A DNA stretch of 64,000 nt from Lasiosphaeris hirsuta (lineage: Eukaryota; Ascomycota; Sordariomycetes; Sordariales; Lasiosphaeriaceae): the NCBI GenBank assembly GCA_030549175.1, contig JAUKUA010000001.1, positions 7,006,001 through 7,070,000 on the forward strand, read 5' to 3'. Positions 31,390 to 43,234 of this stretch are shown one piece after another (positions within the stretch are counted from its first letter, which is position 1; every line of letters starts with the position of its first letter). A program made the position numbers and the translations under genes. The notes under the pieces were generated by a model. The model did not search any database, was not told the origin of the DNA, and saw only the letters and a program-made list of their open reading frames with translations.

Positions 31390-34300
31390 TTAGTGGCCAA
31401 ACTCCAAGTGCGGCACAATCACCGGCCCGTACTTCGTTGTCGCCGTGAACGCCCCATCACCCTGCACGACGAAGTCGACCGCCAGACTCAACTTGCTCAG
31501 CCCACCCGAGTGACCGCTTGCGACGCTGGCCGCGTAGTGCTGCTGGCCGCCCCCGGCCATGTTGTCCGGATCGTACGCGACAATGGCCACGTAGTTGCGG
31601 CGGGCCATGAGCTTCTTGTGCTCGCGGGCGGCGCCCGAGGCGTCCGTGTGGAAGATTTCCATCATGTCCTCCTTGGTATCGCTCACCTCATGCGTCGACT
31701 TGGTTCCGTTGAGTGGCACGTACAGCAGCTTATTGTTGTGAAGCATCTTGAGTAGGTAGTTGCTGGCCGGCGCCGCCACGACGGGGCTGGCAATGACCTG
31801 GTACATGGTCTTGTGGTCGCTCGGGTGCGAGGGGTCGTGCACTAGGCCTGCACCGCTGCAGTTGACGTCTGAATACCATGTCAGTCTCGGTCCAGAAAGT
31901 AGCAGAGGAGCTAGGGGATGTGAGAACTCACCTCCTGACAAGAACGTCATCCGGATGCCCTTCTGCTTGGCAATTCCTTGCAGCGTCCGAATCAAATATG
32001 TCCGCTCCAGATCCTTGGACTCGTGTGTCCAGAGGTCCTTTAGCTCTTCGGCAATATCAAACTCGCCAAATTGGTTGAGCACATTGCCCATGAGCCCGGA
32101 CTTTCCAACCGCCTTCTTGACTTCTTTGAATCCATGCTGCACCATCTCCTTGCCACCAACAACGCCAGCCATCGAACTTGTTACCTTGCCGAGGATGTTG
32201 TATGTTGTGTTGACGGCCTTCTTGCCCGTCGCGAACGTGTTGGCCAGCGTCTCCACCGTCTCGAGACGAGGATATACGACGGGCACCGAGAGCATCCAAA
32301 TACAGTGCTGCACGCTCGGCGGCAATGTGGCAACCTTGGGGAAAATGCCCTGGTATGTTGGCCCAGCCATGACACGCGTTTGGGTTCTTTCGGATCGACA
32401 ATCAGGACCGACAACCACCACCGCAGGCCCGAGGTACTTGACGAAATGCCATCCGGATCCTGTTATGGTGAACAGGTCGATGTCTGAGCTGACGTTCCGC
32501 AGGATTTCAACGGTTGTGTGGTGTTGAAAGAGCAGATACATCTCAATGGCGATACGGCCAATGTTCTTAAATATTGCCGAAGACTGCATGTAGTCTGGAT
32601 ATGAGCCGAAGCCATCAAAACTTCAGAGAAGTGGTTAGTATACAGCAGCCTGAAAACGGAGGGGCCTCTCAAAGCTTACATGTCGTGGTCGTCAATTTGC
32701 AAAACATGAGGAATCTGAGCAAAGGCTTCCCGCATAAACGGCTGGTCAAAGTGACTTGTGTAGTAGTGGAAATAGGCGTGTGAGACGTCCTCCTCGTGCC
32801 TTGCTGTCCACGGCGCGCTCTTGCGGTTTTCCCTGCCCGGCATGGCAAGCCATTGTCTCAGCAGCGGCACTTCTTTCCATAGCCGGTCCCCATATATCTG
32901 ATCGCCAAGTCCAAGTTGGACGTGGAAACCGCCGCACTCGACGTTCTTCTGCAGGATATCTTTCCACATGAAGCCAACACCGCCAAGCTTAGCCCTTTCG
33001 TTCTGGTTGGTTCCAGGTGCAAAGTCGTTGCCCGAGTGTGCAATCATGCGCCAGCCTGTTTCGGAACGCCCAGCCACGACGAACTCGTACCGGGTACATC
33101 CAAGATGAGATGTCACGGCATATGTCCACCGTTCGCTGCCTTGTTCGTTCATCTGAAGGTCTAGGTCATACTTGTAGAATGACCACCTTTGATGTGTATA
33201 GATGTTGTTGGGGATGAGCTGGCGGGGGTTCGGGGACAGATCCATGCTGAGGTGGATGTGGATCGTTGGCGGCTGCGGTGCGTCGGTGACAATCAGTATG
33301 CTTCCGTGCCAGATGCCCTTCTCCAAATCCATGTTCACGTAGCGTAGGTAGGGGCCGAAGTACACGCCATTTGTTGGCATGACCTTGTATACATCGACGC
33401 CTGCGCTCGGAGGTGGACCAGTGAATCCCGCAGTTGAAGGGGCCGCGGATGCCGCAACGCTCATAATACTCTCGGCATAGCCAGGAGTTTGTGGATGGAA
33501 CATTGGGGAGTTGAGTCCTGCCTTGCCGCCGCCAAGGAGCGGGGAGGCGAGAGGGTTGCCATATGTCGACGCCGTCGGCGACAAAGGCGCAGATTCGTGA
33601 TGGATCGGATTGGGCCCCTTCGGGAACTCCCACTGCGTAGCCTGAGTAGCAAGGTGGATGTAATAGTACTGGCCAGAATTCTGGTCCAAGTGGGCGATCC
33701 ATCCTTCCGGCAAAGGCGGTGGTGATGTCGCAGCCGCAAGAAGTGATGGAGTGTGCGTCAGTCCCGGCCCGGCTTGTCCGTTTTGCGTAGATTGTGGGAT
33801 ATCTTGCTTGGACTCGTTGGCAAATGCTGGGTGCCCAGAATGTTGCGATTGCGTCGGAGACAGAATCGCAGCCGCCGCAACCGGCTTTGGCTTTTGTGCT
33901 TGTGCCGGCGATGAGTTGGCCAGAGCAGGATGCTGACCCAGCTGGGGAGTTGAGGAGGTGGCAGCAGCTGGTTTTTGGGCCGCATTGGGATTGGCGTTAG
34001 AGCTCGAGTTTTGCTGAGCTGGGCGTTGCTTCTCGGCCGGATAGGCCGAACCGGAGCTGAGGTTGACGCTGGTATAGGCGGGAGGGGGCGTAGAAGCTTG
34101 CATGCGTTGGAAGTCCTGCTCCAGGACGCTCACCTGCAAGCTGGTCCCCGCCGGTGCCGGACTAGCTGAGCTGGGGTTTGGGGGAAGGTTGAAGGACTGC
34201 TGCTGTGGTGGCGTTGGGCTTGTTACCACATCTGATCCCTGATACACGGTTGGAGGACCGAAGGGATGCTGGTCCGGGGACTCGGTTGGTGTCCACGGTC

Positions 34301-35225
34301 GAGCTGGCTGAGGCTGAGCAGCAGGAAGTTGCCCACCATACTGGGCCAGTCGCGACTGAGCCGCGGCACTTGAAGCTTGGAGGCTGGTGAGTGTTGCGGT
34401 CCCAGATATGCCTGCCGCAGCATATCGCGCCTCGATGCCTCCCCCAGGCAGCACGCCTGGCTCGGCGATAGGGGTTTCTGGAGGCGGCGGCGATCCGCGG
34501 CTAGCCCTAGTTGTCGAGGTGGACGCAGTCGACGAAAAGCGGCCCAGGTCTGAGTTCTTGCGAGTGCTGCCCCCTGGTGGCGGATAGTATGGTTTCTGTT
34601 GGTATGCATTGGATATCTTAGGCGCGGGTGCAGAGTAAGACGCTTGAGAGGACTGCGCGGGCTGGGTCGGGGGTCTTATCGGCTTTGCGAATAGCTCTTC
34701 CTTATCCAAGGTTGGGCTATCGGGACTCTGCAGAGGCTTGGGAGCTGTTCCGCGCCTCTCTGCCAGGCCGCCCTTCTTTTCGACGGGGCTCATGCTTAGG
34801 CGCAAAGAATCATTCTGAGATGGGGAGCTCGAAGAGCCAGAAGGGGAACCTGTGTAGGTTCTGTTCGCAGGCGAGGACGTTGCCTTCCTAGCATCATCAG
34901 GATATGGGAGGCGCGAGGGCTTCGAGGACTGTGAAGATCCGCGGCCGTCCTCGGGGTATGGTAGTGGTGCTGCGGAGCTTGAAGCACCGAATGGGAGCGG
35001 GAAATCCGGTAGCGGTGGAAGTGAGGTGACGGCGGGTTTAGGGGCAGACGATGCTGACGCCGACGATGGAGGGGCAGGGTACTTGAAACGATCTGCTGGC
35101 TTGGGGCTCTGTGGCTTGAATATTCTCAGGGGCTCGACTGTTGGGCTATCGCAGTCCTCGGCAGAAGGGCCGGGCCTGCCCATGAAGAGCTCGTCATCGG
35201 GGACGTTGCGCGATCGGGTCGCCAT
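31390..35225 (-). CDS. WW-domain PhoD-like phosphatase
   Basis: 1237 residues from exons 35225-32680, 32620-31932 and 31868-31390. The first 490 or so residues are a disordered Ser/Pro/Gln/Ala-rich region with many short Pro motifs. A WW domain follows at about residues 498-532 (LPEGWIAHLDQNSGQYYYIH, then ATQATQWEFPKGP), a module that binds proline-rich partners. The C-terminal half, from about residue 620, is a PhoD-like metallophosphatase domain. It carries GVYFGPYLRY, the metal-binding motif QLGLGDQIYGD, and the junction-spanning IDDHDIFDGFGSYPDY, where splicing supplies Ile-Phe-Asp. No signal peptide is visible, so unlike secreted bacterial PhoD it is probably cytosolic. The substrate is unknown. 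Intron positions are supported by CTAAC-type branch points and phase. Confidence 0.9.
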
Positions 35226-38221
35226 CTCGGGAGCGCCTATGTATGTGTGCGATCAAGCGATGGAGGTTCAGCCGCAGCGAGCAGCAGGCGTCAGAGATAG
35301 ACGCGCAGGAGGGCGCACAGCAGCAGGTACTTTTTCACGTCTTCGATCGGAAGTTCCAAGTGTTGGTGGAGGTGAGATGACTTGGGTCACTCTGGAGCTG
35401 ATCGGGCGCGGGGTGTGGACGACCTCTTGCCAAGGCCTCGACGGGTTCGAACCCCTCTTTGGTTGCGACTCGTCGCAGTTTGGCGGGGGACAGGCGACGG
35501 ACAAGCAGAGCACAAGAAGCTCCGTCGTGGTAGTATGGCACAAGCAAAACAATCGCAGGACGTACAGTCTGAGGCGGAAGCAGGTGAGAAGGATGAAACA
35601 AAATTGTCGGGTAACAAAATAGTACCAGTCAAGAGTTGACTCAAGACCGGGACGAGGGGGTCAATATGCGGCCAGATACGCAGGCCACCGGACCCCAAAA
35701 AAGCAGACAGGCAGACCTCAGCACTGCAACGAGTGCAACTGCAGCCCGAGCTGGGGCGATGCCAGGGGAGTGGACGGAAAGGAGCCGGGAAGCTGGCGGC
35801 AGCCCATGGGATGCCCTGCTCAACCAGCCTGACCGGGGGCGACCGTGGTGATTGGCTTCGTGCGCCGGGCGCCTAGGAGGCTTGGGGGCGTGATGGACCA
35901 TTGAACGCGTCCAACAAGCGCCTTCACAGTAGAATTGGACAGTCTCGACATTCTTCTTTGCAGCCAGGGCGGCTACTGCCCTGTGCAATGCACACAATCA
36001 TTGATTCCGGCGTTGCATCGTGTCTGCCGAGCGGCAGTCCAACGGCATAGAGTCGAGGCCGTCTACGTCGAGCATGTATGTCGAGATTCAGAGAATTGGA
36101 GAGCTTGGGGGCGAAAAAGATGCCGTCTCGGGAGGCAGCTCGAGGAGCTCGAAGGCAAGTCCCTACCGCTCATCCCCCGCACCACACCACTGCACAGGGA
36201 AGTGGGAGGAAGCTGCCAGGGCTGCCTGCAACGATCGATATCGATGGCGGGGCATCCCTCCTCCACTCGCTGCTGCCGCATTGACCATGGCATCGAGCTT
36301 GCCTTCCCGCTGTTATTTTTGGGGACGGATTGCGTAAGGCACAGCGGTACCTGCACTGGGTTCTGAGTCCATCTCTGCCGAGCCGAGATGACTGATGACT
36401 GAAATACAAAAGGCTGGCCTTGCGAAAATTGAAAAATTAGACATTGCGAGGATGCGGGCGTAGGCAGCATGGCAAAAGGGAAAAATCGATTGAATGCGAG
36501 CAGCAAATCAGCCGACGATTTCCATGCCCTAGTGTGAAGTCAAGCGCTTGGGTTAGCGAAGTGTGGAGCCACCACTACTCACCAACTGCTCCGGGACGGT
36601 ATCCACCCTGCGCCTCGGACTTATCAGACTTGAGAACCAATACCTTTTCGAGTCCCAGCAATTCCGACCTCACTCGATGGTTTTGTGTCAAGAACACCTA
36701 GGTTCCACAGAACCACGGAAAACCGTTCAAATACAGTCTGACAAGAAACGTTGGGGTGTGACTGTCAGGGGCTGCTGGTTAAAAGGCATGGTGTAACCAT
36801 CGGAGTACTGAAAGCACACAACCCTTTTGGGCGTTCCCAGACCTAGCAGTAAGGTAAGTTGAACCGCCGTGTGGCCTTCAAATTGCTCCCCTGCGCACCG
36901 CGTGTGCGGTAGTTGCACTGCTGCCAGCTCGTAGCTACACAAGCCTCAGCATTAGCCACAGCACACAGCATGGCCGACGGCGAGACATGGCGTCGATATG
37001 GAGTGCATGGAGTGGATAAAGCACGGTCCACATCTGGACGGCAAGAGATGTGAGATGCAATGCAGAGGTGGCCGTCACCCGGAGCTGTGCCATCTCGGCA
37101 GACAGCCCAAAGGCGATAAGCTTCTCTCATTCGCTTCTTGTTAGCTCTCTTCCTTCTGGACCGAGGAGTGCAGTGGAGAAAACACAGAGCACGCAGGAAT
37201 GGAAACGGCGTCCAGCTGCGTCCAGAGACCGGCAGAGAGACGATGGGTTCCTGGCCGAAATCTTTGCGAGCGTGCTTCGAGTGCGTCAGGGAATAGAGAT
37301 CTCCAGCCTGCAGCGCGTCGTTCGGGCTGCAGTTCCCCGCGAGACAATGTTCGACATTGTTCGACACTCAGACGCGCTGCTGCAGCCTTGCGATTCGCGG
37401 GGTTGGCATTGCACCACCGACCTCTCACGACACGGAATGACGGGGCACATGACTTGTCGTGGTGTTTCTCCAACGCCGACTTTTCTCTCTCCCGTCGGGG
37501 AACCTTCTTGGGCAACTTGGGCAAGGCGGGAAAGGGAATGAAGGCGAAAATCTCTTCCTTTCGCACCCCGCCCCGGTGGGGACGTAGCTTGCAGGTTGGA
37601 GGCTGGGCGATGCGAGTTGCATCGCCAAGTGACAATGGCCGATCTATGGTTAAAAGGGAGGACTCTGGGAGTATCTACTAGCCTCTTGGAGCCCCGAGGG
37701 TCCTCTCTCCACATCGTGACCTCGAACCAATTCACAAACAACCAAGCCAACCCCGCTTGGAGGCAATAGACTCCCGAGGTCTCCTCTGCCTCCATCTTGA
37801 CGACCCCATCCTCCCCGGGCGCTGTTGAGCTGACATCCTTCCTCTGCTTTATCTCTCCCGCTCTGTCCAAGCCTCTGCACACCAAGATAGGCCCGGGCTT
37901 GATAAGGGCCTTGTTAACCCCACTCTCCGAGCTTGGTTATCAGAGAGCTATCAATCACCCCTCCAAGAGTTTAAATCCAGCCCAGCAACCAATTGACGAA
38001 CCAGGGGTTGTCGACAAGGTCCCAAGGGTCCTGGGAGGAAAAGACCGAGTCCATTGGTAGGCTCGTTACTGGTTCGCCTTCGCAACGCCTTTGCATGGAA
38101 GTGACGAACTACTAAAATCTTTCCCAACCTACCGGGTTTTGACCAAACCTTCTTCCTCCATCTGATTAGCAGGTGCTGTACCGCCCATCGTCTTCAGGTC
38201 CTTCTTTGGTAGCTTGCAGTC
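35226..38221. other. Divergent gene-free region, PhoD-like / MFS transporter
   Basis: 3 kb containing the promoters of both flanking genes. Overlapping open frames of up to 200 codons at 35.0-35.6 and 37.0-37.9 kb are Arg/Ser/Cys-rich, lie on both strands and show no domain, so none is called. A pyrimidine-rich leader precedes 38221. Confidence 0.5.
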
Positions 38222-40021
38222 ATGTCGCTGAACCGCGTCTCGTCGCTCGAGACGTTTGCCATCCTCCACACGGACCAGCGGTCCCGTCGAAGCTCTGATG
38301 CCTCGACACGTGCGCGCAAGTTGAGTTTCAACCCTATTCCCCAGGAATGGGACCCTATTCCGACCCTCGATGAGGTCCATGCCGTGGGCGCCTTCGAGGT
38401 ACGCAAGTGGAAGCGAATGCGTAGGTCCACCTCCCCTTGTCGCGGATTCAGAGTGTGATATCATGACTTATTCCGTCTCGAGGAAAATAGTTCAGGTCGT
38501 TGTGGCAGTCATCTACTGCCTGTTCGCGGCCGGCGTCGTCTTTGGATATGCCGCCATCAAGCCCGTTCTGAAGAGTGAAGGCGCCTACCGCGAAGTATGT
38601 TCGGCCCAAACTGCTGTCAGCGTTGAGACATGCACCGAAATCCATCTCAACCTTATGTTCACCGTCGCCGCCGTTGTCACAAACGTCGCTGCCCTGCCCA
38701 TTGGCGCTATCCTGGACCACTATGGCCCCCGCGTATGCGGCCTTCTGGGTAGCATCTTCCTGGCTATCGGCGCCATTCTGATGGCGTTCGAGAACCGGGT
38801 GCCCTTCGACGGCCTGCTCTTCGGGTACCTGTTCCTGGCTCTGGGTGGCCCCTTCACCTACATCAGCTCCTTTCAGCTATCCAACGCCTTCCCTCGTCAC
38901 TCGGGACTCATCCTTGCTCTCCTCACGGGCGCCTTTGACGCGTCAAGCGCCCTGTTTTTGGTGTATCGGATCGTCTACGAGAAGTCGGGCGGAGCTTTCG
39001 GACACCGCAAGTTCTTCCTGGGATACCTCGTCGTGCCCGTGGTGATTGCCCTGTGCCAGTTGTTTATCCTGCCTGCCCAATCATACAAGACGGTGGGCGA
39101 GCTCGTCGAGGAGATCGAGGAGCCCTTGCCGGATGCCGAGCCGTACGATCAGATTGACGAGCATACGGCCCTGCTCCACGAGGAGGAGAGGCTGCACCGC
39201 GCTTCAGTAGTCTCGGGCGTTCGGGAGGTTCTAGGCTCAGCCAAGGCGGACAAGCAAGCGAAACGGGAGGAGCGCAAGAACGAGAAGTCGGGCGTTTGGG
39301 GTGTGATGCATGCCTACTCGGCCTGGGATCAGATCAAGTCGCCGTGGTTCATCTTTATCTGCTTGTTCACGGGTAAACCCCCAATTTCCCTCCACCTTAG
39401 AGCGTACCTGACGTAGGAACCACAGTCATCCAAATGACCCGCATCAACTACTTCGTCGCCACCATCCGCCCGCAGTATGAAGCCATCTTCGGGTCCGCCG
39501 ACAAAGCCGTCGAGCTCAACAACTTCTTCGACATCGCGCTGCCCCTCGGCGGCCTGCTATCGATCCCCTTCATCGGCGTGTTCCTTGACCACACCAGCAC
39601 CGTGACGGTCCTGGCCGCCCTCGTCTCGTGCGCCACCACCATCGGTTTCCTCGGCATTATCCCCGCCACCTGGTCCGCCTACGCCAACATCTGCCTATTT
39701 GTGCTGTACCGTCCCTTTTACTACACGGCTGTGTCCGACTACAGCGCAAAGGTGTTTGGCTTCCGCACGTTCGGCACCGTCTACGGCACTATTATCTGCC
39801 TGTCGGGCCTGTTCAACTTCTCGCAGTCGGGCCTGGATTTCTTGTTCCATGAGACCTTCCACGGGAACCCGGTGCCCGTCAACATTATGCTGCTGTCGCT
39901 GGGCTTGGCTATTGGTATTTCATTGGTGACGTTTGTGGGCTTCAAGTCGAAGAGCATCAAGAGGAAATTACTCGAGGAGGAGGCCGTGGGCGCCTTTTCT
40001 GAGACGAGGTGGAACGACTAA
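38222..40021 (+). CDS. Major facilitator superfamily transporter, Fmp42-like
   Basis: 558 residues from exons 38222-38420, 38491-39372 and 39426-40021. A hydrophilic N-terminus of about 67 residues (LSFNPIPQEWDPIPTLDEV) precedes the first helix (VVVAVIYCLFAAGVVFGYAA). Six helices follow, with an MFS-like loop 2-3 motif (AILDHYGPRVCGLLGS). A long charged cytosolic loop comes next (DEHTALLHEEERLHR, KADKQAKREERKNEK), then six more helices, with FFDIALPLGGLLSIPFIGVF and AVSDYSAKVFGFRTFGTVYG. This layout matches the fungal Fmp42/YMR221C family, related to the SLC43 amino-acid facilitators, whose fungal substrate is not established. The exon 1/2 join (KRM-LQVVVAV) uses a GTAGGT donor and is the least certain point. 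The third exon restores LFT-VIQMTRINYF. Confidence 0.88.
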
Positions 40022-40553
40022 GCTCCGTTTACGCCGCGGGGTATGTTGTTAGTATCATATAATCTTGGGCTGGTGTAGAGGGGGTGAGGGACACAGGTAA
40101 CATCATGTAAGAAGGCCTATTAGTCTTAGTCGCGGCGGGCGGCGGGGGTATCTCTGGGATGCATGGATAAGTTTTCATGATAGCAATAAGGAACCAGGTA
40201 TGATCACTGACACATTAGGGCCAGTTTATGTATTTTTGTCAATTGCATGGTCGCGGATTACTGGATATGCGAGCAAGCGAGCAAGGTGTCTGTTAGTCAT
40301 TGGATGGTACGGCTTCACCAGTGCAAAACAAACTAACGATTTTTAGTATGAAAGACTTTATATTTTCCGCTTTTCCATTTCTGACAACAGGAATTGGTAT
40401 CATCTCGTGACTCCGACCTCCAGATTACCTCAAGCTCATCACGTCATACCAGACAAGCCATTTCGTAACGCACCTTAGATACACATCCCACATCTGCAAA
40501 TACCGACAAAGGTATGTTGCCCGTACGCGAAATCCTCGCATCGGCGACATCTA
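40022..40553. other. Convergent intergenic gap
   Basis: 3' flanks of the MFS gene (+) and the deacetylase gene (-). AT-rich around 40170-40400, with no gene. Confidence 0.5.
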
Positions 40554-42050
40554 CTAAGCAAGCTCCATCGCGACCCCCATTCCCTCCTCCCTCGTCTTCC
40601 GGTCCAGCTCGTCCTTCTCCATATTCTCCTCCTTCAGCCGGGCCTCCACATCGTCGCGTATCCCGCCCAGGTCAGGCGGAATGATCCGACTCTGAACGCT
40701 CGGCGCATGGCCCACAAAGCGCAGCTGTTCGTGTACATGCATTACGATTTCCTGAAGTCGCTTCTGCGTGTTACGGTTGGCGCGGGGCTCGCCGAGGATC
40801 TGCTCGAGAGTGGGGAAGATGGTGTCGTGGATGAAGTGCTCGCGCCAAGGCGCGTGGGCGGGGATGACCTCAGGGATCTTGGACTGGCAACCGATTGCGA
40901 TGGCCGTCTCGTAGGCCCAGGCGCGCGCGACGTTGCGCGGCGTGTACCCGCCGCCGCCGAAGATGACCATGGGGATGCCGAGCGACTTGCAGAAGTTGAC
41001 GCATGCGCCGTGGCCCTGCACCTGCAGGTTGAAGCGGCCGAGCCGGTCACCGGCCAGCGAGTCGGCGCCGCACTGCAGGGCGATAACGCTCGGCCGGAAG
41101 GACTCGTTCGTCTTGCCGATGATGGACTCAAAGAGCCACCCGTACTGCTCATCGGTGATGCCGTCGTTGAGCGGCACGTTGATGGCGTGGTGCGCGCCTT
41201 GGTTGTGCTCGCTCTTGGGTCCGTTGTCGTCGAGCCCCCCGGTGCCCGGAAAAAAGACTTCGGGTTGGTACTTGTGGAAGGAAACGGTCATGACGCGGTC
41301 GGTGGAGAAGAAGGCCTCCTCAACGCCGTCACCGTGGTGCACGTCGATGTCGATGTACAGTACGCGCGGATAGCAGCGCAGTAGCTGCAGGATGCCCAGC
41401 ACAATGTCGTTGATGTAGCAGAATCCAGAAGCCTCGGAGCGCTTGGCATGATGAAGACCGCCGCCCCAGGCGATGGCAATGTCAGACTGTTGGTTGCAGA
41501 TCTTGCGGGCGGCATCGAGTGAGCTGCCCGCCGACATGGAACAGTAGTCGTAGAGGCCGTGGAAAAGCGGGCAGTCGCTACCACCAAGGTTGAACTTGAC
41601 CTCCTTGTCCGGATTGTCCACATCTCTCGGCTGGTCCTCCGGCGGGGCAGTAGCCAGATAATCGAGGTAGTCGCTCGCGTGAAACGAGTTGAGCTCCTCG
41701 TAGGTGGCGGTGCGCGTCGTATAGTTGTCCATTGCAAAGGTCATGCCATACGACGTCACCAGGCTCTTGGTTAGGGTCAGGCGCCAGGGCTTCATGGGAT
41801 GCGTCTGACCAAAGTGGTGCTTCTCCATCTCGGGGTTGGCGTGGAATGACACGGTCTTTCCCTTAGGGCGCACGATGTCATACTCATGAGCGGCGCGCTT
41901 CATCTTGTTGAAGAAGATGGCATTCTCATGTTCGTTGGCGCGCTCCACAGGGATGTTGTAGTCCTCGACGATGGGCTCGTCGATCTCGACATTGTGTGGG
42001 AGGTAGTTGGGCTTTGGCGGCTTGTACCTGTAGTCGCTGAGAATATCCAT
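40554..42050 (-). CDS. HOS2: Class I histone deacetylase, Hos2/HosA type
   Basis: Zn2+-dependent removal of acetyl groups from histone lysines in the nucleus; in yeast and several moulds Hos2 acts inside the Set3 complex. It is an intronless frame of 498 residues. The catalytic domain begins HFGQTHPMKPWRLTLTKSLV. Active-site blocks are all present: GGSDCPLFHGLYDYCSMSAG, WGGGLHHAKRSEASGFCYIN, and YIDIDVHHGDGVEEAFF with Zn ligands Asp236 and His238. Others are LQCGADSLAGDRLG and FGGGGYTPRNVARAWAYET. The HYD-type N-terminal motifs and GxTHPMKPWRLTLTK resemble Hos2/HosA more than Rpd3, but separating these paralogues needs a tree. The C-terminal tail is charged (ARLKEENMEKDELDRKTREE). Its start is divergent to an ING-family gene. 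Confidence 0.93.
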   Translation of the reverse strand: MDILSDYRYKPPKPNYLPHNVEIDEPIVEDYNIPVERANEHENAIFFNKMKRAAHEYDIVRPKGKTVSFHANPEMEKHHFGQTHPMKPWRLTLTKSLVTSYGMTFAMDNYTTRTATYEELNSFHASDYLDYLATAPPEDQPRDVDNPDKEVKFNLGGSDCPLFHGLYDYCSMSAGSSLDAARKICNQQSDIAIAWGGGLHHAKRSEASGFCYINDIVLGILQLLRCYPRVLYIDIDVHHGDGVEEAFFSTDRVMTVSFHKYQPEVFFPGTGGLDDNGPKSEHNQGAHHAINVPLNDGITDEQYGWLFESIIGKTNESFRPSVIALQCGADSLAGDRLGRFNLQVQGHGACVNFCKSLGIPMVIFGGGGYTPRNVARAWAYETAIAIGCQSKIPEVIPAHAPWREHFIHDTIFPTLEQILGEPRANRNTQKRLQEIVMHVHEQLRFVGHAPSVQSRIIPPDLGGIRDDVEARLKEENMEKDELDRKTREEGMGVAMELA

Positions 42051-43234
42051 GGTGAACGATGGCCTATGGAGGGGATATATGCTCGCTCCAATGTGGGGGG
42101 TGTAAAGACAAAAGGGCTGCGATGAGGCCCGGTCTGCTCGGGTTCGGCCTCTGTCAAGTTTTCAGTGTGTTCAAGATTCAAAGCTTGAGGCTGTCGCGAT
42201 ACAGCTTGCTTATGTTGGATATGCTGAATGTGGAACCGCTCAAACCGCGGTATGCAAACAGTTAGCGAGAAAGCCTCCACAGTCCAGCGTCCTTCAACGT
42301 CTTTCGTGGGCCGTTGATCGCGCCTGATCGTGAATTGGATTTGGAGTTGAAGTTGGTGCACGAGGCTGGCCCTTGGCCCTGACGCGGCTGGATCCATCTC
42401 GAAGTGACGGGAAGACCCCTGCAGCGAGCTGGCAAATGGGACGCTTTGTGTGCTGGTGCCATTTTGGTGTGGCGATCTCTAGGTTTCTGGATTACGCTAA
42501 ACCAGATAAGGCTTGGCGCTCTACATGGCAACGCCACAAGAGGGACAAGAACGACGGAGGGGTGCTAGTCCGTTTTTTTATGGATTTTATTGGGGAGGCT
42601 GAGAAGTAGCAACCTCGACTCATCCGCGCCGTCCCACGCCGCGTTCTTGCCCGCAACAAGCCGTCGCAAATGCCCGTTCCTGCCTCCCCCACAACCACAG
42701 AAGCGAGTTACATCCTCTTCCCTTCCGGTCCAGCAGGGGGGTCTGTAAAGGGCCTCCATCTTATGAGGAGGGAACAGAAAATTTTCGAATTCCCTGCCAT
42801 TCGTGAGGTGAGCCACTTGATTCACTCGGGTCGCAATCCGCGTTCACAAAAGATCTTGGCCCCCGGTCCATTTTCAGACCGAGGCTGCTGCGTCATCCAC
42901 CACCTTCACCTTCTTCACTGCTCATCCAGCGCGATATATCCTCTGTTCTGTTCTCCTCTACTTTCTCCCTGTGCTGCTATTGCATCCTGCTGTCGCTGCT
43001 GCTGCTCTGCGCACTTTCTTCGCAAGCCTTCAACGCTCCCTGCTCCTCGTCTGCGCCCGCCTGTCTGTTGTTTCTCTGTCCAGTTCTCGTCACCGGCCCA
43101 GGTCCCCTTGACTCGAGAGAGTGGGGCTACCTCCCACTTCAGACATATAGCTTTGGCTTTGACTCTTCAGAAAACGTGGGGCAGCGCGCCGCGGCTTGCG
43201 GCTTGACGCGTAGGGTTCTGAATAAGTCGTTAAC
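42051..43234. promoter_or_regulatory. Bidirectional promoter region between deacetylase and ING genes
   Basis: 1184 bases separate the two start codons and contain no supportable gene. A long pyrimidine-rich tract at about 42895-43090 (C/T on plus) is typical of a fungal leader and transcription start region for the ING gene. Confidence 0.5.

Noticed and set aside
35443..35454. GGGTTCGAACCC, resembling a tRNA B-box
   Set aside because: No matching acceptor stem, D-arm or anticodon arm can be folded on either strand around it.
37286..37885. 199-codon minus-strand frame upstream of the MFS transporter
   Set aside because: No domain, overlaps frames on the other strand and the probable promoter of the MFS gene.
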